Source of the DNA: Axinella damicornis
Lineage: Eukaryota; Porifera; Demospongiae; Axinellida; Axinellidae
Assembly (NCBI GenBank): GCA_963931865.1
Contig: OZ007509.1
Span: 13,071,671 to 13,135,670, forward strand
Reading direction: 5' to 3'
Length of the DNA: 64,000 nt
Below, in pieces: positions 1-11,000 of this stretch. The position numbers and the translations under genes were made by a program. Under the pieces are notes generated by a model that saw nothing but the letters and a program-made list of their open reading frames with translations, searched no databases and was not told where the DNA came from. Numbering within the stretch: position 1 is the first letter of the stretch; each line of letters opens with the position of its first letter.

Positions 1-491
1 GTGTAAAAGCACTTTATGTTAGTGTGAGCAGGAAGCAACGTTGTGAATCTTGAAGCACTTGCTCATCTCTGTCTCGGAGAGTGTACATCTGCTTTACACA
101 GTGTAACAGTTTGTGATGAGAAGGTGTTTAGCAGCTGTGCAGTTAGTTACTGTACTTTGCAGGTTCTTTGAAACGGTAAAAGCGCCGCTATGAAAACGGA
201 TGTGGTTGCTAATAATCTGAGCTTCTAGCAAAGCATGAAACATGGCTTCCTATGATTAGGCTACGAAAGCTGTAGAATCACTGCAAGTACACTTTACCGC
301 CAAAATTACTAACAGTGTTATCGAATTAGCACAACCGCACGTTTGCATAGCGCACTTGACTGTTTCAAAGAACATGCAAAGTACAGTAGTGGTGACCCTG
401 TGTGCATTTAGTACTATTATAGTGGCTTGCATGATATGTCACATCCAAACGGGTTGCGTCATCCCAGCTGCTCCCCCTCCTCATCCTCTAG
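1..491. other. No gene recognised
   Basis: I see no exon, RNA gene or repeat I can support here. The open frames are short, lack splice-site support and match nothing I recognise. The last 20 bases are a pyrimidine-rich splice acceptor leading into the WD40 relic at 492. Confidence 0.6.
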
Positions 492-584
492 GTCAGTTTG
501 TGCCTCATAGCTCCAATGGGACAGTGCTGGCCACTGGGGGAGACAGCAGGAAGGTGAACCTCTGGGAGAGCCACTGCACCTACA
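492..584 (+). pseudogene. Katanin p80-like WD40 exon, copy 1 (frameshifted)
   Basis: A single exon-like block lies between a pyrimidine tract ending CTCTAG and a GTGAGT donor. It encodes the motif FVPHSSNGTVLATGG followed by KVNLW. This resembles the first WD40 blade of katanin p80, a microtubule-severing regulatory subunit, but is shorter in the strand A/B region. Compared with the copies at 26894 and 55746 this one lacks 8 bp just after the LW codons, which breaks the frame. No other WD40 blades follow, so it is a relic carried along by segmental duplication. The katanin assignment comes from family resemblance and could be another WD40 protein. Confidence 0.5.
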
Positions 585-954
585 GTGAGTCTGATGGTTA
601 GGTGTGTGTGTGCTGGTGACTCTGTGGTACAATAGAGATTCTTTTCTATATGTATGCATTATAATGCAGGAAATGTTTGGTGAAGTAAATTTCACCAGCA
701 GTAATGTATTACCAAAACCTCTGCCTGACACGTCTGAGGGGAATATTTTCATCCCTACTTCATGGACGTATTCAGTGGAAGCTTGCAGCTTCTAGTTCCA
801 TCTTATTCTGAGCCACAGGAGTTTCCTGGATTTCTTAGGCAGTACCAGCCTCGTGTCACCGTCACGAAATTACTTTCACCAACACCCCCACCCCACCCCC
901 AGAATCCACCCCCAATCTTCACCCGTGTACTGTACATCTACTTCTTGCACTATA

Positions 955-1048
955 GTTGAGGAGTTGACTGTAGCCTGGCTTGGATATCCTGGGGAGAAGC
1001 ACTCCCGTATTTAGGGATGATGTCATCCCTTCTTATCCTTCACATCAG
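955..1048 (+). pseudogene. Relic of a GFAT SIS-domain exon, copy 1
   Basis: The block starts GTTGAGGAGTTGACTG and ends in a GGGATGATG...TCAG|GTGGGTG arrangement. It follows, with many substitutions and stops, the better preserved exon at 29851-29971 that encodes [20 protein letters not shown]. No reading frame survives. The same decayed form recurs at 27349-27442, so decay preceded the segmental duplication. Confidence 0.55.
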
Positions 1049-1110
1049 GTGGGTGAGGAGGGAGGGACAGAGTGAGGGACGGATAGGTGCCTGGATGGAC
1101 AGTCAGATAG

Positions 1111-1616
1111 CAGTGGCGGATCCAGGGGTAGTTTGTTGGGTTCGGTCGAACCCCCCTTCTTACAGTTGAATTAATAAAGAACTACTTACCTTACTTCCAA
1201 CGTATAATTTCAAGCGCTTGCTTTCAGTGGTGACTAGCATCGAGGGCAACATTGAGCGCTCAGTCACGAACTAGCTGCCGTTACATTGCAACTCCTGGTT
1301 GAAACCGAACGGCTTGGAAACGAGACCACGATCTGGTATATTTACGTCTACGTATGTATTACATTGTGTGAGCGAAATTTGAGCAAGAAACGGAAGCACA
1401 TGGCGGCCCCGGGTCCTGCAATCCTTTTTCATCTGGAACTTGCAGTGCAAAGCACGAAGGTGCCACGAGAGCCCATCCTGAGAACTGAAAAATAAAGGCG
1501 AAAACATTTCTGCGCTTCGCTTTGACTGATCGGTGCTACGCGCCTCTGTGCACTACCTTCGGCAGCAGCCCTGCATATAAAAGAACCCCCTTTCTAAAAT
1601 CCTGGATCCGCCCCTG
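1111..1616. mobile_element. Non-autonomous TIR transposon, 506 bp
   Basis: The element starts CAGTGGCGGATCCAGGGG and ends CCTGGATCCGCCCCTG, which are inverted complements apart from one base. It is flanked by GATAG on both sides (1106-1110 and 1617-1621). The paralogous site near 27500 reads through CAGATAGGGAAGG with a single GATAG, so it is an empty site. There is no transposase. Part of its interior (about 1443-1566) is also found at about 46747-46890 inside a second element, so the two share a core although their termini differ. Confidence 0.85.
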
Positions 1617-1621
1617 GATAG

Positions 1622-2873
1622 GGAAGGGTGGAAGGGATGGGGAGATGGAGGAAATGTGAGTGTGGGGGAGGGAGGGGGAGGGGAGGTTGGAGGGAGGAAG
1701 GGAATCATGTGAAAATGGTGGAGTTAATGAGGGTATTAATAGCGGTCTAGCAATGACCTGTGTTGAGTGTTTCCAATTTGGGGTGGGGGGGGGGGGAGGG
1801 TCTCTCACTTCAGTCCTCACTACTTGCCACTCCCGTTCCTCACTACTCCATGCTCATACCTCTATCCCCAATATGGTGGTGCAGTGTATACACCCTAGGG
1901 TGTATGGTTGCCAAGCAACATTTAAGGGCAACTGGGGTGTTCTTATCAAAACACAATTTACGATTAGCTTCCACTACCATGCAAGTCAACATACAAGTCA
2001 GCTGTAACTTCATTCCCAGGCTCAGTTCCTGTGCAGGGCTGGTAACATTGGGGGCTCAAACCATTGACTTCTAGTGCCTGAAATCTGGCGGCTCCAATCA
2101 GATTGTGTAGTGCAGAATCACGTGGACGCATGACCGAGTAAAGGTGTGGTGAACAAGCAACAAGATGAGACCTGAACACAGTTAGCACAGCATGTGGTGT
2201 AGGTCAGAGTTCATTCGTTAGTGGAATGCATACATTCCCACACTTTCTACAAATCAGTAACACCCTCCCATTCAAACAACGCAGCTCTACTGATACAATG
2301 CCTACTGATACAATGCCATGATGACTTGAGTTCAAAGTTCAGTGATTCATGTGAATATTTTGATCTGACCTACTACTAACAAAATAATATTTAACACCTA
2401 ACTTTGAACTTTGCACTGTAAATGTTTCAGTACTGTCTATAGTGAATATACAGGCATGCTTCGCGAAAAGAAAAATCCCAATTTAAAAGAAATTACAAAA
2501 ACATATGTTTCATGTAATATCTCTGGAAAGAAAAATTATAGATGCATATGGTGGTACGATATCCAGTCACTCCTCAACAGGCCCCACCCATTGCCCTACC
2601 CAAAGCCATGCCCACTCGTTATATGCATTTGTAGCCGAGTGTCCCACCATGGTTCAGTCTTAGGAGTCTACTCAGCTCTACCCTAGAAAATGAATAGGTG
2701 TTTTCTTGAAAGTGTTTCCGTCCAAAAGTAGTTCATAGACACCACATCCTTCGGAAGTGATGTAACACTGTCACTCCCATGGTGTACCTGTGGTGGTTTC
2801 TCATAATGAACCTCTGCTCAGGGTTGTGCATATCCCTGATTGAATGGCATAACTGTGTCCTCTTTCTCTGTAG
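1622..2873. other. Intergenic, no gene recognised
   Basis: The stretch holds a G-rich tract near 1625-1800, a segment shared with about 28120-28240 and 55965-56060 (part of the tandem duplication), and AT-rich sequence. Open frames are short and have no splice or homology support. Confidence 0.5.
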
Positions 2874-3071
2874 GTTGACTCATCACACCACCTGGCAAGG
2901 AGTGCTCTTACTGGACGTGCTGAATATCAGATACTGTATCTGGTTGGATATCCTGAGGGACCCGAACAAGCCATTTATGAGACACTTTACTTTGGTTTGT
3001 TGTGTGGTTTTCCAGGCTGCAGTCAACCATTTGCTTTCCCATTTCACTTCCAGCCGGTGTTTTATGAATAG
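2874..3071 (+). CDS. Possible orphan terminal exon, unknown product
   Basis: After a good acceptor (CTTTCTCTGTAG) a 65-codon frame runs open to TAG at 3069-3071. It begins VDSSHHLARSALTGRAEYQ and contains LVGYPEGPEQAIYETLYFG. The stop in this frame is the acceptor TAG itself, which is what a terminal exon would show. I recognise no domain, found no upstream exon that joins it in phase, and saw no counterpart in the other two duplicated units. It may be a real 3' exon, a relic, or chance. Confidence 0.2.
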   Translation, partial: VDSSHHLARSALTGRAEYQILYLVGYPEGPEQAIYETLYFGLLCGFPGCSQPFAFPFHFQPVFYE

Positions 3072-3216
3072 TTTGTCATATCAGTCGATATTCATTCCCA
3101 TCAGTGGTGCTGTACAGCAAAGGTGTAATAATTAGCAGTACTGTTACATAACATACCATTAGCAAGAAGGTGGGGTCTCGATCTCGTGTTCAGCCATCCA
3201 AGCATGCCAGTGGTCG

Positions 3217-3569
3217 TGGACGTCTGGGCATGAGACTAGTGGGTGTGGACATCTAGGTATGAGATTGGACATCTCCATGGGAATGTGACTGGACATCTGG
3301 GCATGTGACTGGACATCTGGGCATGGGTATGAGACTGGACATCTGGGCATGGGTATGAGACTGGACATCTGGGCATGGGTATGAGACTGGACATCTGGGC
3401 ATGAGACTGGACATCTGGGCATGAGACTGGACATCTGGGCATGAGACTGGACATCTGGGCATGAGACTGGACATCTGGACATGAGACTGGACATCTGGGC
3501 ATGAGACTAGTGGACATGGATGTCTGGGCATGAGACTAGTGGACATGGATGTCTGGGCATGAGACTAAA
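3217..3569. repeat. Minisatellite, 20 bp period with 26 bp variants
   Basis: The unit ATGAGACTGGACATCTGGGC (20 bp) is repeated in tandem. Some units are 26 bp because of an extra ATGGGT. About a dozen units are recognisable, with diverged edges containing GACTAGTGGACATGGATGTC. Because 20 is not a multiple of three, all three minus frames stay open, producing three long but spurious repetitive open frames. Confidence 0.9.
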
Positions 3570-4239
3570 GGTGCATGGTGTATAGAATACGAACATGCTG
3601 ATAAAAGCACAAAATGTACAAAATGTATGTTCACTGCTCATGCCTGATTGCAGCCATGTAATTTGTTCTGTTTGTTACACTGCTGAGTTCAAGCTCATTT
3701 ACTACTTCTAACAACAGTACTGTAGCTAAATGAGGTATATAGCTGTACACATGCTGTACCTATATAGCCTGACCAATCGTTATATGCACGTGTCATCAAG
3801 TACATACTTCATACTGAGATGTGTGCACAGTGCATGAACACATGTTGAACAACTGCATGGAGGTTAGTTGGAAACCTCAGTGGCAGCTACTTGGACAGGG
3901 TAGGTTTGTAAATCTAGTCAACGATGCGGACTGAGTTTTCAATGAGTTTCTAGAATGAATCTGATGCATGTTCTCATAAATTATTCCTGATGCAGGATTC
4001 TGTATGTACAGTGCCTGTTGCACAACTGCAGATCAATGTACATGTACATGTACATGTGTAACCATCACGTTGCCATTGATTGTAGGTAGCACACTGGTTG
4101 CTGCATATCCTGCAAATAAAGAACAATAAACTAATATACATTTGTGTAAATGACCAGTCACAATTAATAGTTGATCAACACTAAAATTAATGTGAAGAGA
4201 ACTGCATGCACATAGATATGTGTTCATAATTAGTGCTTA

Positions 4240-4470
4240 TCTTCTATTTCACTGGCAATCCCATATAGAATTCAATCTGCCGGGCCTATACTCGTGCACG
4301 GGTCTCTCAAAGCCTCCACCGGTACCAGTCTCCTCCATGTTGGGATTCCATGCATATCTTTCTGCATGCACCTGATCCACTCTCTGCAGCCACCCATCTG
4401 CACATGCATGGCTGCTAAGAAATGATTCATGGGATGTAGCGATCGATACCAGAACAGCAAAAACTATAAA
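4240..4470 (-). pseudogene. Decayed duplicate of the gene 1 Death-domain exon
   Basis: This minus-strand segment repeats the terminal Death exon of gene 1 (4790-5073). The string GGGTGGCTGCAGAG..GTGGATCAGGTGCA is shared, as are the regions encoding PTWRRLV and EALRDP, but these fall in different frames because of small insertions. It lies about 500 bp downstream of the intact exon. It is best read as a local tandem duplication of the last exon that has since lost its frame. Confidence 0.75.
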
Positions 4471-4789
4471 GCAATGGAGGTATGATCCCACAAAACATAC
4501 AAATCCCCTACATATAATTCGTATTATGGGATCTGTAGGGGGATTGTACACTGACTTATCTAGCATGCGTACTGTCATATTGGTATCCTTTTACATTTAA
4601 TTATAACTTGCAAATCCTCTGGTATATCAATGTGATAGGATCATAACGCAAATGAAGAACAATAAAACAGAAGAATGTGTTACAATGAAAGTTGACATTA
4701 AGAGCAGAGTAGCAGCTGAATACATGTAACATTAATGTGAAGAGAAGTGTGTGACTGCATGTTATGTCACTGTGTTCATTGTTCATTGC

Positions 4790-5073
4790 TTATCCTAGCA
4801 TCCTAGCATGCTGTATTTTACTGGCAATCCCATTCTGACCCACTCGTGGGTCTCTCAAAGCTTCCACCAGTCTCTGCCATGTTGGGACTCCAGCTTTCTG
4901 CACCTGATCCACACTCTGCAGCCACCCAGCCAGCATCTCAGTAAGGAAGCCCGGAGAGTCTATCAAGGGCCTGAGTCGGTTGTAGTCAAGGCCCAGGACT
5001 AGACCCAGGTTGATCACTGCTGTTCTGCCCAGTGGGTGGAGGTAGACGGTGATGTCAGCTAGATCTTGGATAC
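4790..5073 (-). CDS. Gene 1 exon 10: Death domain and stop
   Basis: The exon follows acceptor TTTGCAG in phase 1 and ends at TAA (4790-4792). It encodes a C-terminal Death domain: helices around NLGLVLGLDYNRLRPLID, then LTEMLAGWLQSVDQ, and the family signature TWQRLVEALRDP. Death domains form homotypic assemblies in apoptotic and innate immune signalling. The domain is about 85 residues, normal for the family. It is clearly diverged from the Death exons of genes 2 and 3, which resemble each other closely. Confidence 0.88.
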
Positions 5074-8000
5074 CTGCAAAGTGTTAACCGTATTGTCATG
5101 CTGATATCTAAGTCACCGGTTACATACTAGGAAGCTATATGTAAGCACTAGTGACCTACCAAGTGTTTTAGTTCCTTCCTGTACTGACATCCGAGTAGTA
5201 GTAATTTCCGATGAGAATTCGTTTGGAATAGCATCTGATGAAAAGTAAAGATACAGAATGCATTATGACTACATAAACACTATGATAGAGTTGCTGAGGT
5301 AGTCTGACACTCATTATCACTGCAGAGCTACTCAAATGAAGTTTAATGTTGAGACATGCATTCATCTCTACATTTATGCTGCATAGCAACAAGAATTAGT
5401 AATGACCAACCTGTGGATGAGAGTACAGTGCTTTTACTGCTAGGAGACAATACTCCAGGACTTGGAGGCAGTGTGCCTGCAGCTGGAAGATTAAAAGCAA
5501 ATATCAGGTTTGGGAAAAATATTCTTCACGGTTTATAAGCACAGTGGATAGTGAATGTCAATGTAGCTCTAAAGTTTACATTGCTCATATAAAATGATGA
5601 ATGAATTGATCACCTGCATCTGGGATGTAGAGGGTGAAGAATGAGCAACCCGTTGCTCCAATCAGGTCAATTCCATGCTCAAGGCACACATGAGGTTTGT
5701 CTACATATGGCCAACGAAGGAGCAGCTCACACCTGGGAATCATCTGACCACCACGGAAGTGATCAACATTCCCTTTCCTAATCTGCACAAAAACACGTAG
5801 GTAAGCAACTCTTCACTTCAAATTGCATGAGCTCAAGAGTACTACTATAATAGCTAGAGTTATGTGTCACTTACTATGGGATTATAAAGTGGAATGATTT
5901 TCCAGCCACTCTTCAGCATCACGCCTTCCCTCGGAACGGATAATGAAATATTTTCCCCATCAAATCCAAGGCTCATTTCGGTATCTTCTCTGACATGTGA
6001 TGTCCTGGTATAGAACTCTTCCACAGCCTGGACATGTATTGGGAGAAGGATGGATGTTGAAAAATTGCTCCATCCAGCATGGTATGCGCATGTATATATT
6101 ATACTTACAGTGCGGTGAGCATCGAGGTTCTTGGTGATCACAAAGTGCACTCTGCAGTCATTCACGCCTTTCCTGGTATAGACCTGACCGCAATATTGGT
6201 CAAAGATCTCCTTGTCGTGCCCAGCAATTTCTAGGCTCTCAACAGCTCCTACTGATGGAGTTGAGAGTGTGGATGTTTCTGTGTTAGCAGATGCTAGTTG
6301 CTTCGGCAGATCATGGGTGGTTTGAATGGAAGTGGGTGGATAAGGTTGGACTCGGCGGGACCTTCGGGAAACTTTCCGTTTGACAACCCCAACCCCAGAA
6401 AACTGGGTTAGCGATAAGCTACCGTATGAACTGTGGTGACTGAAGACACCTCCATCTCTCGTTCTGAACATGTAAGGTAGCTCTTTCTGGGTGCATTTGG
6501 TAGAAACGAAGGCGAGCTGCGAGCACTGCTGATCACTGGAGAGGACAGCACAGTGCTGTATCTCAACAGTGAGGGGCTTTGTGAACTTGTGGGGACTGTA
6601 CACCCAGTAGACTGCACTGATGAGCTCACAGTCAGGAGGCATCTGAAACTGACCAGACAGACTGACTTGTACATTGAGCTTTGCTTCTGATACTTCAGCT
6701 GGTAGACTGCCTTGTGGAACATGAAGCTTGAAGCCGTAACCCTCAAACTGAAGATTCTGCAATTCTTGTGAGAGAGTGAATGTTGTTTGTGCAACAACCT
6801 CTGCTCCACGGAATGGTACTGTAGAGAAAATAGAACATGTTAGATCAAGCTCGAATATGGTCATGTGAATAATACAAGTCTTAGACCAGTACGTAACAAC
6901 TTGGTCTAACTCGAGATCACGTACTCCCATTTATTGCTCTGAAATTCAAGCTAAACCAACAACTGTGAACACCAACTTACAAACTGGAGAGGACGCGGGT
7001 GTAGGCATCATGTGCACCTGCTCTTTTCTCAGGAAGTCAATTTCTACTTCTTTGTCCATCAGATCGTCTCTCAGTTGGTCAATCTCCAAGCTGTAAGTGT
7101 CTCGAAAGAATTCCACTTTTGTCATCTGGGTAGTCAGTTCCTGCTTTTCTAGTTCCAGTGCTTCAATTCTGTCTTGGTTGCATTGGGAGTCATTGATGAT
7201 GGCAACAATTTCATTTTCTTTCTCTGCTACCCTTTGCTGAAGATTTCTGAGCTCTATTTGGAGTGAGCCCACTTGGCTTTGCAGCACTTTGCTCTCCTCA
7301 GCTCTGTGTCTTTTAATGGTAGCAATTTCATCATCTTTTTCTTGTCCATCACAACGTAGAAACGTTACTTCTAAGTTCTTGCTCTCCAGTTCAAGCTGCA
7401 GTTTAGCTGCAAGTTCTGTAGCTTGTCCTAGTTCCTTCTCCCTTGCTCCAACCTCTCTTCTAGTTTCCATCAGCTGTTGAGCAATTGCTGCTTCTTCCTG
7501 AGCAATGTCTGGACCATTGCCACTGATTTTCTGCACTTCAGCTACTTCAACTGCTGTGATCTGGCTAGCGGGAGCATATGAAGCACCTGATGAACTATCC
7601 ACTTGACCTGGTTTGGTCAGGTCTGGAACTTGGGTTGCTTTCTCTTGGGTTTGTGCAACAGCCGACACTTGTTGACTTTGAGATTGTTGAAGAGTTCTGA
7701 TGTGTTCATCCTTCCTGTATAGCTGCCGCTCTAACTCTCCTTTCTCCTGGTCTTTGGCTCGAATTTGTGCCTCTAAAGCCACTCTTACTTGCTCCTTCTC
7801 TCGTAGTTGATGCTCCAAAGCTGATTTCATTTGATGAAACTGCTGCTCGATGGATACCGTTGCTTGCTTCCTTTGATGCTCTAAAGTCGCTTTCATCCGG
7901 TAATATGTTTGCTGTAAAGCTGTATTCGTTTGGTCTCTCACCTGGATTTGATGCTCCAAAGCTGCCCTCGTTTGATCGTTCATGTGAATGTGTTCTTCCA

Positions 8001-11000
8001 GGTTTTCTTTTGTCTGGGAAAGCTGCTGTTCTAGAACTGGGACTTGGTCAGCTTCCTGTTCAGCTCTCACGGCTCTAGCCAGGGCGAGTCTGGCTTTTTT
8101 CTGTGCTGTTGCAACCTTCTCCTCCATTTGAAGTACTTCTTCTTGCAGCTTCTGGGTATTTCGCTGTCTCTCTGAATTGTATAATGGCAAAGAATATGTT
8201 ATAGACGAATGCTTCTGAGCTCAAATTAACACAATTTACTTGTATGTGTGTTTTTTGGAAGTTATAATACTAGTCTTGTATATAATTATGTTTACACTCT
8301 ACACTACATTCAATTGTGGATTCTGAACTGTTGTGCACAATAATCCAGAAAACCTTCCCTGCTATTGTACATGTCCATAAGGTAAGTTCCGGGGTAATTG
8401 ACATTGTGGCTATTCCACCTCACTGTGGTAAATGGAAAGTGTAGATAATACACTTAAATTCTCCGGCAGCAACTACGTACGCAGGATAGCACATAGTTGC
8501 CTTGAATTCTGAACCAAGTCTCACATGGCCATTGTACAAGCATCTGCACATTATGTATTGCAACATGAGTAGTCACTCAATTCTGATGTTAGCATCTTTC
8601 TGAAGATCTACATTTGCAGCTGAAGTAAGGCTGCATGCTGGATCATATGAGTGTACATGCACATAATAACCAGTGCTCAGAAACAGTGCACACCACTTGC
8701 ACGTCTCTCAGGATAGGAATGCTACTATGGATACACAAGATGTGAAAGAGTTGACACAAAACCAGCACAAACAATGTAGCACACACCTCCCCAACAGCAC
8801 AGTGAATCTGAACGTGAACGTGAACGTATATCATTCTAGCCAGGGAGTAACAGGCTAGAAGGATATGAGGGCAAAGCCTTACGTTGTCCCAGAACAACTC
8901 ACACACACAGAAGTGATGGCATGCATGGTTTTCATACACCAGACAAAGGAATCGTTTCACTACAAAGTACAAACCCACACAAATCAATATTGTGATGTAC
9001 TGAAGCCTCAGACAATAAGTTTTGGATACTGTAGCTAACTGCCAAGACAGTCAGATAAACAATGGGTCACTGGACTGCAGGGCAGATGATCTCTGGAGGC
9101 TTGAGCCAGTGACATTTGCCCTTACAACTTTGAATTGTCGTGAACAATTGTTTCCAGTGTTGCAAATGACCGTGAGTATTAATAATCTGTGACAATATTT
9201 GGATTGGGACGAGAGGGTGGGAGGGTGGGAGGGTGGGAGGGTGAGGTCTGATCACACAGAGATTGAAAATGAGACAATTACCAAACAGACAGAATGAGGA
9301 ACTGTTTTATCCAGCATTGATATCAAACTTTAGTGCAAAGCAGCAGATGACAATGCAGTAGGGACAAGCCACCTGGCAATGAATGCTGTTACAACAGTAA
9401 GCTCAAGAGTGGGAAGTTACAGTAACAATGGTATGCTCCAGCATTTCAAGCTGGACACTAGATAGCTACTGCTACATGCAGGAGTTGTAGGTGGATAGCG
9501 GAATACCCAGCGGTGCTCAAATATGTACGACTCTTTCAGGGAGCCTGAGGGTGTGATCCCGGCAGTGTGACGTTAGCACAACAGAATGAAGTAGAGGAGG
9601 TTGGAACGGGGTGCCAATTAATGGCCGGTAACCACTATCAGTTCACTACAGACGTTAAGGTTTGACACCAGCATGCTCCTGCATGTTTCATGTCAACATG
9701 CTCAGTACAGATATTGCTACATGATCTGAAGATGACTATGTCATATCACCATAATATCTGAACTGACTGTGCAGAATTCCAGCTATTCATGCAGTATTCA
9801 ACCAATACAGCATGCATCATTATCTATTGAATAAATCAGGTCATACCATGTTCAGTTTTCTTCTGTCTCAGTTTCTCCAGTTCCCTTGTTCTCTCAGCTG
9901 TCCCCAGCTGGCTGCTGTCAGCCACACCCACCAGGACCCACTGTCTAGAGGAGGGACTGTCTCCAGACTGAACTGACTCTGGGGGAGGAGAGACGGTACA
10001 CAAGTACCCACCTCCTTAGAAACACTTGGACACTCATGGCAAGTAAGCTAGTGGGCTGGATAGTATAGTCATAGTGATGTAATGTGTAGATGTACCCATT
10101 GGGCAACTATCACCCTCTCCCTCCTATGATTAATGAGCCCTAGGAAAACCTGTTGCTATGGGCAAGAGGATGGGCTATGGGTATGCACTGTCATGTTCAC
10201 CAAGAACCAGCAGAACTACTGGGTAGTGAGTCTATTGGTACTGACACCCTTGACTCACCCAGCATGAGAAGGGGTCTGGAGTGGGTATACAGAGTTTGGG
10301 TGTTCCAGTTTGAGCATTGGCACAGTTAATCGTCGTACAACTGTCTAGCAGCTAGTATAAATTATGACTGCTAAGAGGAAGTCATGCACTACACCCATAG
10401 TCTTTGTTGTATACTCAATGAATTGGACTGCACAAAGAATGAAAGCACCTCTCCCTTACTGACATGCATGTCTCTAGCTATGCCACACATAGTACCAGGA
10501 GATGGAGGCTGCACACACAATTAGACAATGACATGTGTATGTCAATTAGGGACCTGTTCAATTGACAATGTCAATAAACGTACAACCCATATAGTATGGT
10601 GTGTTCTGCTCACCAAACTCCAGCACAGTTGTATCAGCCAGCTTGGGGATATCACGGTCTCTCATTCCGCTCTCAAACTTTGAACCACCTCCAAATGTTG
10701 TGGCATGTACCCGGCCTTGGTCCATCTCGAAGGCAGTGAGGGTGTGTGCGTACCGTGGCTGTGTACCTTCAGGAAGAGTCAACTGTGGAGAGGGAAGACA
10801 ACTGACTGGTGGATGCACTGGTTCAAGATACACAGTGAGCATACTATTGTACAATTGTGCAGATCCAGAACTTGATCTGAAATGTAGAGCACATACATGT
10901 GAATTCATTTCCGATTGTAGTAAGACTCTACCACTGCCAACTAGTGTGGACAAATCCTACCACCATCAAATTCATACAACATAACTTGATCAGAGATACG

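Noticed and set aside
8808..8832. Short GAACGT tandem repeat
   Set aside because: Three units only; not distinguishable from chance.
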